A stretch of DNA of 10,263 nucleotides from assembly GCA_937974135.1 (NCBI GenBank), contig CALJIH010000075.1, forward strand, positions 1 through 10,263, written 5' to 3'. The first letter of the stretch is position 1. Each line of letters begins with the position of its first letter. The notes below the pieces were generated by a model. That model worked only from the letters and a program-made list of their open reading frames with translations, had not been told where the DNA came from and made no database searches. The position numbers and the translations under genes were made by a program. Below are positions 1 to 7,005 of the stretch, piece by piece. Origin of the DNA: an uncultured Cocleimonas sp. (lineage in GTDB: Bacteria; Pseudomonadota; Gammaproteobacteria; Thiotrichales; Thiotrichaceae).

Positions 1-77
1 CTTCTTAACTCTGCAATAGCATACATTACATTTTATGGCTCAATTAACTTTAGATTCAATACATTAGACAGTTTTAT
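1..77. other. Left-edge spacer downstream of otnC
   Basis: This AT-rich stretch follows the otnC stop codon. I see no convincing stem-loop with a T-tract and no supportable gene. A minus-strand ATG at 24-26 opens a frame that runs off the window edge, but it has no Shine-Dalgarno sequence and is too short to judge. Whether the operon continues past the window cannot be decided. Confidence 0.4.
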
Positions 78-725
78 TTATTTCTCCCATTCAACATTAA
101 AATGCGTCACTACATCTTGAATTTGAGCTTCAGTCATTAAAGTTGGATCACAGCCGCGTAACAACATCGATAATTTAGCCGTTTCCTCAAGCTCCTCAAT
201 TGCGTAAACCGCCGCTTCAACATTCTTAGCAGCCACTACTGGACCATGTGCTGCCAGCATCACTGCCGAATGTTTACCGGCTAAACCACGAACGGCATCA
301 CCCATTGCCGGATCACCAGGTCGGTAATACGGCAATAACTTAACTTTACCTAAGCGCATCACAGAATAAGGCGTTAGTGGAGGTAAGAAGTTATCCTCAT
401 CAACATCAGGAAGAAGCGAGCGCGCCACTGAATGACAGGAATGCAGATGAACAACAGCACCAGCAGTAGACCGTGTATCATAAAAAGCAGTATGTAAGCT
501 TATTTCCTTGGTTGGTTTATGCCCATCTATATGCTGTCCTTCAGCATTGAATCTCGATAAATTGGCAGGATCCAATCGACCAAAACAAGAACCTGTTGGC
601 GATACTAACAATCCACCATCTTCTGTACGCACAGAAATATTTCCAGAGCTTCCACCAGTTAAGCCACGATCATAAAGTGATTTTGCCAACTCACAGATGT
701 GCTCACGCAATTGATTTTCTGTCAT
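78..725 (-). CDS. otnC: 3-oxo-tetronate 4-phosphate decarboxylase (class II aldolase family)
   Basis: This 215-residue protein is a class II aldolase/adducin-family enzyme, the usual length for OtnC. The known family reaction converts 3-oxo-tetronate 4-phosphate to dihydroxyacetone phosphate and CO2 in the cytoplasm, using a divalent metal. Visible motifs are GGSSGNIS (residues 24-31, phosphate-binding loop), SPTG (42-45), a KE pair with E74 in the catalytic-acid position, the metal-binding HLH (H93 and H95) and a third metal histidine in AAHGP (H160). The ATG overlaps the otnK stop as ATGA (722-725), so the two are translationally coupled and this is the last visible gene of the operon. The otnK neighbour is what separates OtnC from fuculose-phosphate aldolase and other class II aldolases. 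I infer the exact substrate from that pairing, because the fold alone does not fix it. Confidence 0.88.
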   Translation of the reverse strand: MTENQLREHICELAKSLYDRGLTGGSSGNISVRTEDGGLLVSPTGSCFGRLDPANLSRFNAEGQHIDGHKPTKEISLHTAFYDTRSTAGAVVHLHSCHSVARSLLPDVDEDNFLPPLTPYSVMRLGKVKLLPYYRPGDPAMGDAVRGLAGKHSAVMLAAHGPVVAAKNVEAAVYAIEELEETAKLSMLLRGCDPTLMTEAQIQDVVTHFNVEWEK

Positions 726-1975
726 ACTTTTCCATGCTCCATAATTCGTGCTGCCTTACTAAAGAAATCTGGTGCACCGAAATTACCAGATTTCAAAGCA
801 ACAATTAGGTTTTCTCCAGCACGCATCGCTGGAACACCAGGGTCAATTTCAGGACCTACTTCTAGTGTGTCTACTTGGAGTCCAGCAGTTACTGCACCTG
901 AGGTTTCACCACCAGCAGAAATTAAGCGTTTCACCCCTAATGCTACTAATTGATGTGCAACTTTAGAGAAAAAATCTTCTAATGTGTTTGCTGATTTTTC
1001 TACTCCAAATTCATCCTGCACAGCTTTAACCACTGCTGGATCTGCTGAGCTATATGCCAATGGAATACCTTCTTGTTGCATTAACCAATTGCAAACCATC
1101 TCTGGAGTGGTTTTACCATTTATAACATCACCTGCATTAATTTCCAGCGAAGGATTATTTTCTTTATGAATCGCTATCTGATTGCGGGTGGCAGTAGAGC
1201 AGGAACCGGATAACGCTACACAATGTCCGCTTTCACCTTTCCAAGGCTCAGGTGTTTCAGCAATATCACCCTGATGGCGGAAATTGGCTGGCAAACCAAG
1301 TGCAACTCCTGATCCTCCTGTAATTAGCGGTAGATCGGCGGCGGCTTTACCGATAGCGATGAGATCTTCGTCGTGGATGGCGTCCACAACGATCAGGCGT
1401 TTACCATCTGCAGCTTCGGCGTCAAGTAACTGTCTAATACGCTCAGATCCTGCTGCAACATCCTGTGCTACTACGTGCCCAACTGGCCCTTTGCATTGTG
1501 GTTCTAACCAGCGACGTATATCCGGATCAGTCATAGGGGTTAACGGATGATTTTGTAACCCACTTTCATTGAGCAGCACACCATTAACAAATAAGTGACC
1601 CATATACAAAGTACGCCCTGTACCTGGAAATGCAGGACAAACAATCACACAATCGGTATCCAAAGCATTCGCCAATGCATCTGCCACAGGACCGATATTC
1701 CCCTCTGGTGTGGAGTCAAAGGTTGAGCAATATTTGAAGAAAAACTGCTTACACCCTTGTGCTTTTAACCATGCTAATGCAGCCAGAGACTGCTCAATGG
1801 CCTCATCAACATCAATTGAACGTGATTTTAAAGCAATAACGCCTGCTTCAACGTTAGCAGCAGCATTTTCAGTTGGAATACCACTGTACTGTACCGTATG
1901 CATACCTTGCTTAGCCAGTGTGTTGGCTATATCACCAGAACCAGTGAAATCATCACCGATACAACCTAATAACAT
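722..1975 (-). CDS. otnK: 3-oxo-tetronate kinase (DUF1537 / four-carbon acid sugar kinase family)
   Basis: This 417-residue cytoplasmic kinase phosphorylates the 4-hydroxyl of 3-oxo-tetronate with ATP. The N-terminal substrate domain starts with GDDFTGSGD (residues 7-15), the family's DDFTG signature. It continues with KYCSTFDST and GNIGPV (81-97) and with PAFPGTGRTLYMG and the following NG (114-132), all characteristic of the OtnK branch rather than the DtnK/D-threonate branch. The C-terminal nucleotide-binding domain has SGSCS (256-260), AGGETSG (354-360) and KSGNFG (395-400). AGGAG lies seven bases before the ATG, only a few bases after the AbrB-family gene ends, and the stop overlaps the otnC start. 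The length matches known OtnK proteins. Assignment to 3-oxo-tetronate is strong because otnC is adjacent, but the upstream acid is not fixed by this gene. Confidence 0.9.
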   Translation of the reverse strand: MLLGCIGDDFTGSGDIANTLAKQGMHTVQYSGIPTENAAANVEAGVIALKSRSIDVDEAIEQSLAALAWLKAQGCKQFFFKYCSTFDSTPEGNIGPVADALANALDTDCVIVCPAFPGTGRTLYMGHLFVNGVLLNESGLQNHPLTPMTDPDIRRWLEPQCKGPVGHVVAQDVAAGSERIRQLLDAEAADGKRLIVVDAIHDEDLIAIGKAAADLPLITGGSGVALGLPANFRHQGDIAETPEPWKGESGHCVALSGSCSTATRNQIAIHKENNPSLEINAGDVINGKTTPEMVCNWLMQQEGIPLAYSSADPAVVKAVQDEFGVEKSANTLEDFFSKVAHQLVALGVKRLISAGGETSGAVTAGLQVDTLEVGPEIDPGVPAMRAGENLIVALKSGNFGAPDFFSKAARIMEHGKV

Positions 1976-1985
1976 TTTTCAGCTC

Positions 1986-3038
1986 CTATTTTTTTAGTTT
2001 GGGGGTTTGGATAACCCATGAAAGCAATAAAGGCCCCATAATTAAAGCCAATAAAACCCTTATTAAATGATGGAAACCAATAAAAATTACTTCAATTCCC
2101 ATTGCTACCGCGATCATTGACATTTCCGCAAGACCACCAGGCGAGTAGGCCAAGATTAAAGCTAAGAAATTCAAATCAGTGTAACTAGCAACCAATACCG
2201 CCAACCCATAAGCAATTGAGATTTGAATGATTACAACAACGATAGCTGCCGATAAAACATGGGCTAATTGCTTCAACGTTGTTCCAATGAACCGTGCACC
2301 TACATTGATACCTATCAACACCTGAATGAGGTTTGTAATGTATGCAGGTAGTTGAAACTGTGTGATCTCAGTTAATTGCAAACCAGCACAAAATAGCAAC
2401 GCGATGAGGATTAAACCAGCAGGTAATTTAATGAAACGATTAACGATAATGCTTCCAGCAATACATAGTACAAACCACCCCCAATCTGGTGGTGTCATAA
2501 AGTTGTTATTGGTTATACCTTCCTGCCTGACATCTATCGACGAAGTTATACTTATTATGATAGGTATAACCAATACGCATAAAGCTATCCTTAGCGCATG
2601 CACTATAGCTACTCTCGTTTGATCCGCTCCTGCTTGCTCACCAAGAATAATCATCTCAGTAATTCCACCCGGAGTAGCGCATAGCGCAGCAGAACCTTTA
2701 TCAAACTTCATTAGTCGATATAAAATGAGATAACAAAGAAATGCAGAGGTAGCCATAGCCACAAGCAATAACAATAAAGATCCCCACCATTGTGGAATCA
2801 TGGTAAAAATTTCTACTGTGACCGTCGTACCTAAGAGTGTACCAACCGCTGCTTTAACATAAGGCATTAAAGGATAAGGATCCGCAGCAGGTAACCCAGA
2901 ATATGTGGCTATGATCGCAGCCAACATAGCGCCTATCATCCATCCCAGAGGAATGCCAGTCAGGGATACTAACCAACCTGCGATGCTTGCAACAACAAAT
3001 GTTAAGAAGAGTATTCCGAGAGATTTATCTAGTATCAT
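1986..3038 (-). CDS. AbrB-family integral membrane protein, putative transporter
   Basis: This 350-residue, very hydrophobic protein has about ten predicted membrane segments and belongs to the membrane AbrB family (unrelated to the DNA-binding AbrB). The family's role is poorly known; members were once called putative ammonia monooxygenases and are now usually treated as transporters. It shows an internal duplication. PGGITEM (123-129) followed by H147 and R150 recurs as PGGLAEM (300-306) followed by H324 and R327, exactly 177 residues later with identical internal spacing. GWMIGAM (32-38) is the usual N-terminal motif. Its ATG overlaps the stop of the preceding racemase-like gene (ATGA at 3035-3038), and otnK follows after about 10 bases, so it is firmly in the operon. 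It could export an intermediate or by-product, or import a second substrate. No substrate can be read from the sequence. Confidence 0.82.
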   Translation of the reverse strand: MILDKSLGILFLTFVVASIAGWLVSLTGIPLGWMIGAMLAAIIATYSGLPAADPYPLMPYVKAAVGTLLGTTVTVEIFTMIPQWWGSLLLLLVAMATSAFLCYLILYRLMKFDKGSAALCATPGGITEMIILGEQAGADQTRVAIVHALRIALCVLVIPIIISITSSIDVRQEGITNNNFMTPPDWGWFVLCIAGSIIVNRFIKLPAGLILIALLFCAGLQLTEITQFQLPAYITNLIQVLIGINVGARFIGTTLKQLAHVLSAAIVVVIIQISIAYGLAVLVASYTDLNFLALILAYSPGGLAEMSMIAVAMGIEVIFIGFHHLIRVLLALIMGPLLLSWVIQTPKLKK

Positions 3039-3718
3039 TTAGTAGATCTAGTATCTAACGCATTTGCTATACATTTCTTCATTTTAGCAATTGCTGTTTC
3101 AGGGCTTGTCAAAACCGGAAGTGAGGTATTTTCTCTAACTTTTTTAGCAGCACGTGCCATGGAAAAATGTGCAAGTAAAATCACATCTGCATCATCAATA
3201 TTTGCGGCGCACCGTGCTATTACATTATCGTGCTTTTGAACATTTCCTGCTTTAAGTGCATCGAGTGCACCTTCTGCATAAACTGATTTAATCTTTGCAC
3301 TAGAATTGAGGTCACGAGCTGCATCTCGAAACTCCTGCTCCATACCTGCAACCGCAGGCGGGAAAGTATAAATCATTGTGATTCTTGTGCCTTGTTGAAA
3401 CGCTAATTCAAACATGGATTCATTTGGTTTTAATATCGGTATGTTTGAGGTAGCAGCTGCACGTTCAATAGATGATCCAAATGCTGAACAAGTATATAAA
3501 ATACCCGTTGGATTTAATTGCTCTGCATAACGAGCCAAACCTATAATGCGATCATCTAAAGCAGATAGATCTGCACTTTTCTTAGCTCGATCTATGGATA
3601 ACCCTTCTTCAAGAATAGAAACTATCTCAGCTTCAGGCCAATTATTTTTCATGGCAAGTTCAATAGGGTCAATCGCCACACGAGTAGCATGTATCAATAC
3701 AATTCGCTCATCAGACAT
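3035..3718 (-). CDS. Asp/Glu/hydantoin racemase superfamily protein lacking the second catalytic Cys
   Basis: I place the start at 3718, giving 227 residues beginning MSDERIV. The longest open frame begins at 3763, but that ATG lies inside the stem of a strong terminator. The intermediate ATG at 3730 has no Shine-Dalgarno, whereas 3718 has GGA eight bases upstream. The protein has the two-domain Asp/Glu racemase fold pattern. The first catalytic-cysteine motif is present as LYTCSAFGSS (C77). The second motif, normally LLxCT in a strand-turn context, reads ILLAHFSM, so the position is H184. Racemases and maleate isomerases of this superfamily use both cysteines, and arylmalonate decarboxylase uses one. 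The function here is therefore unlikely to be ordinary two-base racemisation; isomerase, epimerase, tautomerase or decarboxylase remain possible. It is translationally coupled to the AbrB-family gene and belongs to the otnK-otnC pathway by context. Confidence 0.75.
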   Translation of the reverse strand: MSDERIVLIHATRVAIDPIELAMKNNWPEAEIVSILEEGLSIDRAKKSADLSALDDRIIGLARYAEQLNPTGILYTCSAFGSSIERAAATSNIPILKPNESMFELAFQQGTRITMIYTFPPAVAGMEQEFRDAARDLNSSAKIKSVYAEGALDALKAGNVQKHDNVIARCAANIDDADVILLAHFSMARAAKKVRENTSLPVLTSPETAIAKMKKCIANALDTRSTK

Positions 3719-3742
3719 CAGATTATCCATTAAAATAGATAT

Positions 3743-3783
3743 AAAAAAGTGATGCCATAACACTATGTGTTAGGGCATCACTT
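3743..3783 (-). terminator. Strong intrinsic terminator between dehydrogenase and racemase-like gene
   Basis: The arms 3747-3756 and 3774-3783 are perfectly complementary. After one mismatch (3757/3773) the inner arms TAACAC (3758-3763) and GTGTTA (3767-3772) continue the stem around a 3-base loop. On the minus strand the stem is followed by six T (from the A-run 3743-3748). This is a textbook Rho-independent terminator about 36 bases beyond the dehydrogenase stop. It splits the locus in two and overlaps the upstream-most ATG of the following reading frame. Confidence 0.85.
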
Positions 3784-3788
3784 GAAGA

Positions 3789-3805
3789 GACTGGACAAAC
3801 CAGTC
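3789..3805 (-). other. Short perfect hairpin just after the dehydrogenase stop
   Basis: GACTGG (3789-3794) and CCAGTC (3800-3805) form a perfect 6-bp stem with a 5-base loop. It lies between the dehydrogenase stop and the strong terminator and has no T-tract of its own, so it may protect the 3' end of the mRNA or assist termination. Confidence 0.45.
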
Positions 3806-3819
3806 AAAGGGGAGAGAGA

Positions 3820-4893
3820 TTACCCTGCAGCTAAAGCTTCAGCGACATAGCTACCAAATTGATCTGTATTAACCGAACCACCTAAATCACGCGTACGTTT
3901 TTCAGGGTTGTCTATTACAGCATCAACCGCATCCATAATTGCATTACCCGCATCCATCAATTTCTGGATATCACGTTGCTCTCCCAACCAAGTCAACATC
4001 ATTGCTGCAGATAAGATTAGTGACGTAGGATTGGCAACATTTTGACCTTCAATATCTGGCGCTGAACCATGTTGTGCTTGTGCACAACAAAGACCTGTTT
4101 CAGCATTAGCATTTATCGAACCAGCTAAACCTAGTGATCCAGATAATTCAGAAGCCAAATCTGATAGAATATCGCCGTAAAAATTAGTAGCTACAACAAC
4201 ATCATATTCTTCAGGTTTACGCACTAACAATGCTGCAAAAGCATCAACAATCAGCTCTTCAGTTTCAACTTCAGGATAATCTTTAGCAACAATACGAAAG
4301 CACTCCAAAAACAATCCATCAGTCATTAAAAACGAGTTAGCTTTATGAATTGCAGCTACTTTTTTATTTCGTTGCATTGCCAACTTAAAAGCTTCGCGAC
4401 AAATTCGCATCGAACCATGACGAGTAATTTTACGTACCGACAATGCCATATCAGGATCAGGCATCATCTCTCCAACACCTTGATACATATTTCTATCAGG
4501 ATAGAATCCTTCGGTGGCCTCGCGCATAATCACCAAATCCATACCTGGAGCTTTTGAATCTAAAAACTCACGAGATCGAGCAGGACGCACATTTGCATAC
4601 AAATCTAGACCAATTCGGAAACCTGCCGATACATTTCTACCTCCATCAACCACAGCAGGATAATCCATGTGTGACTGCGTACCTAGAATCACACCATCAA
4701 ATTCTGTCCGTGCACGATCCAAGGTTTCATCACGTAAAGTAATACCATGATTTTTCAGGCTTTTAAAACCAGACTCTTCTTCATGGAAAGTAAGACCTAA
4801 GTCGAATCGCTTATTCGCGGCTTCAACCACTTCAAGTGTAGCAGCCATAATTTCTGGACCAATCCCATCACAGGGCAGTGTCATAATACGCAT
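3820..4893 (-). CDS. Isocitrate/isopropylmalate dehydrogenase family, beta-decarboxylating type
   Basis: This 357-residue cytoplasmic NAD(P)-dependent dehydrogenase is close to the usual IPMDH length. It has CDGIGPE (8-14; the first residue is usually G), the substrate-binding arginines R93, R103 and R124 with Y131 in MREATEGFY, catalytic K184 in HKANSFLMTDG, and the metal-binding D217, D241 and D245 (VDA and NFYGDILSD). The dinucleotide site HGSAPDIEGQNVANP spans 275-289. Family enzymes oxidise a hydroxy-acid to a keto-acid and usually lose the beta-carboxylate as CO2. The leuB, icd and tartrate/D-malate enzymes are relatives, but the region 131-153 matches none that I recognise, so the substrate is open. 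GGAG sits eight bases before the ATG and tctA ends 20 bases upstream. It seems to replace the DenD/LtnD-type dehydrogenase of known OtnK/OtnC pathways. Confidence 0.85.
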   Translation of the reverse strand: MRIMTLPCDGIGPEIMAATLEVVEAANKRFDLGLTFHEEESGFKSLKNHGITLRDETLDRARTEFDGVILGTQSHMDYPAVVDGGRNVSAGFRIGLDLYANVRPARSREFLDSKAPGMDLVIMREATEGFYPDRNMYQGVGEMMPDPDMALSVRKITRHGSMRICREAFKLAMQRNKKVAAIHKANSFLMTDGLFLECFRIVAKDYPEVETEELIVDAFAALLVRKPEEYDVVVATNFYGDILSDLASELSGSLGLAGSINANAETGLCCAQAQHGSAPDIEGQNVANPTSLILSAAMMLTWLGEQRDIQKLMDAGNAIMDAVDAVIDNPEKRTRDLGGSVNTDQFGSYVAEALAAG

Positions 4894-4913
4894 TAATTTA
4901 TCTCCATCGATTT

Positions 4914-6452
4914 CTAATTTTTAACAATTTCTTCTTTACTAGCGGCTTCCATACGCGCCTTCACTTTGCGTCCATAAAGCATTGGCAGAACGAAACCTGC
5001 TATAGCTATAATCCACAAAACGATTGCCAACGGACTACCGACAAAAACTGACCATTCACCATCAGATATTGTCATCGCTCGGCGCATATTCACTTCCATC
5101 TGATTACCTAGGAGAATCCCAAGGATAACTGGCACCAAAGGCACTTCTAACTTACGCAGTAACCAACCTGCAAGACCAAACCCAACCATCAACATCACAT
5201 CAAAAGTTGAACCTGTAATACTGTAAATTCCAACAAATGAAATCATTGCGACCACAGGCATTAATATACGAGTTGGCACCAATAAAACTCTAGTGAATAA
5301 GCTTACTAGCGGAATATTCATCGCCAACAACATAAAGTTAGCTATAAACAAAGCTGCAATAAGACCCCAAACAACATCAGGATTTTTAGTAAACAATAAA
5401 GGACCAGGAGTAATATTCAGTTGCAATAGTACTGCTAGTAATACTGCTGTTGTTCCCGAACCAGGTACACCTAGAGCAAGCATCGGAACCAATGCACCAC
5501 CAGAGGCAGCATTGTTTCCAGCTTCAGGAGCAGCAACTCCGCGTGGATCACCTTTACCAAAAGTTTTACCATCACGATCAACCGTTTGTTTTTCCAGCGA
5601 ATATGCCAAGAAAGACCCTAGAGACGCCCCTGCACCTGGTAGAACTCCAGCAAAGAAACCTAACCCTGTACCACGGGTGATTGTTGGGATACAACTTTTA
5701 AGCATTTTCAAGTCTGGTAGTATCTTTGTTACTTTAGGAACATTGGATGAAGTAACTGAACCACTACGATGATGCTCTAAAAAGATAAATACTTCACTTA
5801 ATGCAAACAAACCAACAATAGCGATAAGGAAGTCTATTCCATCGTAAAGATGAATATGATCGAATGTAAAACGCTGTGAACCCGTTTGCGAGTCACTACC
5901 GATCATGGCAATTCCAAGTCCAAGAGCCGCTGCAAAAGCTGATTTAGCTTGATTAGTCGACGTTATTCCGCCTAATGTAGCGAAAGCAACTGTGAACAAC
6001 ACAAAGTACTCTGCAGGCCCAAAGAGTAGTGCAATTTTTACCAATTGTGGTGCTAGCATAACTAATCCACAGGTTGCAAAAAAGGCACCAACAAATGAGG
6101 CAATACCTGACAAAGAAAGCGCTTGTCCGGCTTTACCTTGTTGTGCCATTGGATAACCGTCAATACATGTCATCATTGCAGGCTCATCGCCTGGAATATT
6201 TAACAAAATCGAGCTAATACGACCACCATACATTGCCCCATAGTAAACACTGGTAAGGAGGATCAACGAAGGTGTAGGACCAAGCCCTAATGAAAAGGCT
6301 ATAGGAATAAGAATAGCAACACCATTAGCAGGCCCAAGACCTGGAAGTGCGCCCATTAATGTCCCAAGAAAACACCCCAAAAATGCAAGCATTAAATTTT
6401 GAGGTGTTAGTGCGACGGCAAAACCATTTGCCAATAAAGAAAGAATGTCCAT
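4914..6452 (-). CDS. tctA: TctA-family large membrane subunit of a tripartite tricarboxylate transporter
   Basis: This 512-residue inner-membrane protein is the large transport subunit of a TTT system and has about the typical TctA length. The TctA internal repeat is visible: GALPGLG (34-40) in the first half is echoed by GVLPGAG (269-275) in the second. Other family motifs are GGRISSILLNIPGDEPA (76-92) with the following GYPMAQQGKAG, and APEAGNNAA (308-316) leading into GVPGSG (328-333). It works with TctB and the periplasmic binding protein, driven by an ion gradient. The gene starts 12 bases after the tctB stop with only a weak Shine-Dalgarno (ACGG), so it may depend on coupling to tctB. 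The N-terminus MDILSLLANGF is typical of the family and supports this start. The substrate is set mainly by the binding protein. Confidence 0.93.
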   Translation of the reverse strand: MDILSLLANGFAVALTPQNLMLAFLGCFLGTLMGALPGLGPANGVAILIPIAFSLGLGPTPSLILLTSVYYGAMYGGRISSILLNIPGDEPAMMTCIDGYPMAQQGKAGQALSLSGIASFVGAFFATCGLVMLAPQLVKIALLFGPAEYFVLFTVAFATLGGITSTNQAKSAFAAALGLGIAMIGSDSQTGSQRFTFDHIHLYDGIDFLIAIVGLFALSEVFIFLEHHRSGSVTSSNVPKVTKILPDLKMLKSCIPTITRGTGLGFFAGVLPGAGASLGSFLAYSLEKQTVDRDGKTFGKGDPRGVAAPEAGNNAASGGALVPMLALGVPGSGTTAVLLAVLLQLNITPGPLLFTKNPDVVWGLIAALFIANFMLLAMNIPLVSLFTRVLLVPTRILMPVVAMISFVGIYSITGSTFDVMLMVGFGLAGWLLRKLEVPLVPVILGILLGNQMEVNMRRAMTISDGEWSVFVGSPLAIVLWIIAIAGFVLPMLYGRKVKARMEAASKEEIVKN

Positions 6453-6464
6453 TGTAATTTACCG

Positions 6465-6896
6465 TCAAATACCAAAAGGACCTTTGGCTAATGAAAGTCC
6501 AAGGATCAAATGAAAAACAACGTATATACCTACAGATGTTCCTACTCCGGTCACAAATGACCAAAGCGGTGTAGTACCTAAACGCCAAGTTAAGTAAGCA
6601 GTAGCAAATACCGTGGAAATTAAAAAGCCGATTTCAGGAAGCGCCCATGAATAGACAAAAAGGACAGCAGCACCAACCATAATTTCCATCAGACCATTAA
6701 GAGCTGGCCACTTAGGTTCATCATCCGGACGGACTATAAAATAAAGCGAACAAATAAAAAGTACGCTCCCCACGATATACGGAAAAGCTCTGGGTCCAAT
6801 TACATCAACCATAAAGCTATCCTTAATGATAGACGCGGCCCAGATATAAAAAACAGCGAGGGCTAAGCCGAATCCACCGAAGATTCGATCACTCAT
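6465..6896 (-). CDS. tctB: TctB-family small membrane subunit of a tripartite tricarboxylate transporter
   Basis: This 143-residue protein has four or five hydrophobic segments (about 5-24, 39-56, 68-85, 88-105 and 111-133). The TctB motif GPRAFPYIVG lies at 34-43 between the first two. TctB is the poorly conserved small inner-membrane partner of TctA. AGGA precedes the ATG by eight bases. It lies 109 bases after tctC, beyond a stem-loop, and 12 bases before tctA, so it is probably co-transcribed with tctA. Length and placement fit the family well. Confidence 0.88.
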   Translation of the reverse strand: MSDRIFGGFGLALAVFYIWAASIIKDSFMVDVIGPRAFPYIVGSVLFICSLYFIVRPDDEPKWPALNGLMEIMVGAAVLFVYSWALPEIGFLISTVFATAYLTWRLGTTPLWSFVTGVGTSVGIYVVFHLILGLSLAKGPFGI

Positions 6897-6930
6897 ATTA
6901 ATATTCCTAAATTAGTGATAAATTGATAAT

Positions 6931-6985
6931 AAAAGGCTACCCAAAGAACAAATACTTAAAGAGCATGTTCTTTAAATGGGTAGCC
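6931..6985 (-). terminator. Stem-loop between tctC and tctB, probable leaky terminator
   Basis: The left arm 6935-6950 pairs with TGTTCTT (6966-6972) and, after a 4-base bulge, with TGGGTAGCC (6977-6985), leaving a 15-base loop. On the minus strand the stem is followed by TTTT and then an AT-rich run, a short tract that suggests incomplete termination. It begins about 20 bases after the tctC stop. Such structures commonly raise the level of the binding-protein message over the membrane subunits; that role is inferred here. Confidence 0.7.
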
Positions 6986-7005
6986 CGAAAGGTTAAGCAG
7001 ATTTG

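Noticed and set aside
3719..3763. Longer N-terminus for the racemase-like protein starting at 3763
   Set aside because: The ATG and first codons lie in the terminator stem and T-tract, and the extra residues have no family counterpart. The start at 3718 has a Shine-Dalgarno-like GGA.
3820..4893. PdxA2-type dehydrogenase of the D-threonate pathway
   Set aside because: The sequence has IPMDH-type motifs (TEGFY, HKAN, GDILSD, HGSAPDI) rather than those of PdxA, and the kinase is of the OtnK branch.
5293..5772. 159-codon plus-strand open frame
   Set aside because: It lies wholly antisense to tctA, whose motifs are unmistakable. Its Pro/Ala/Ser-rich translation matches no family I recognise.
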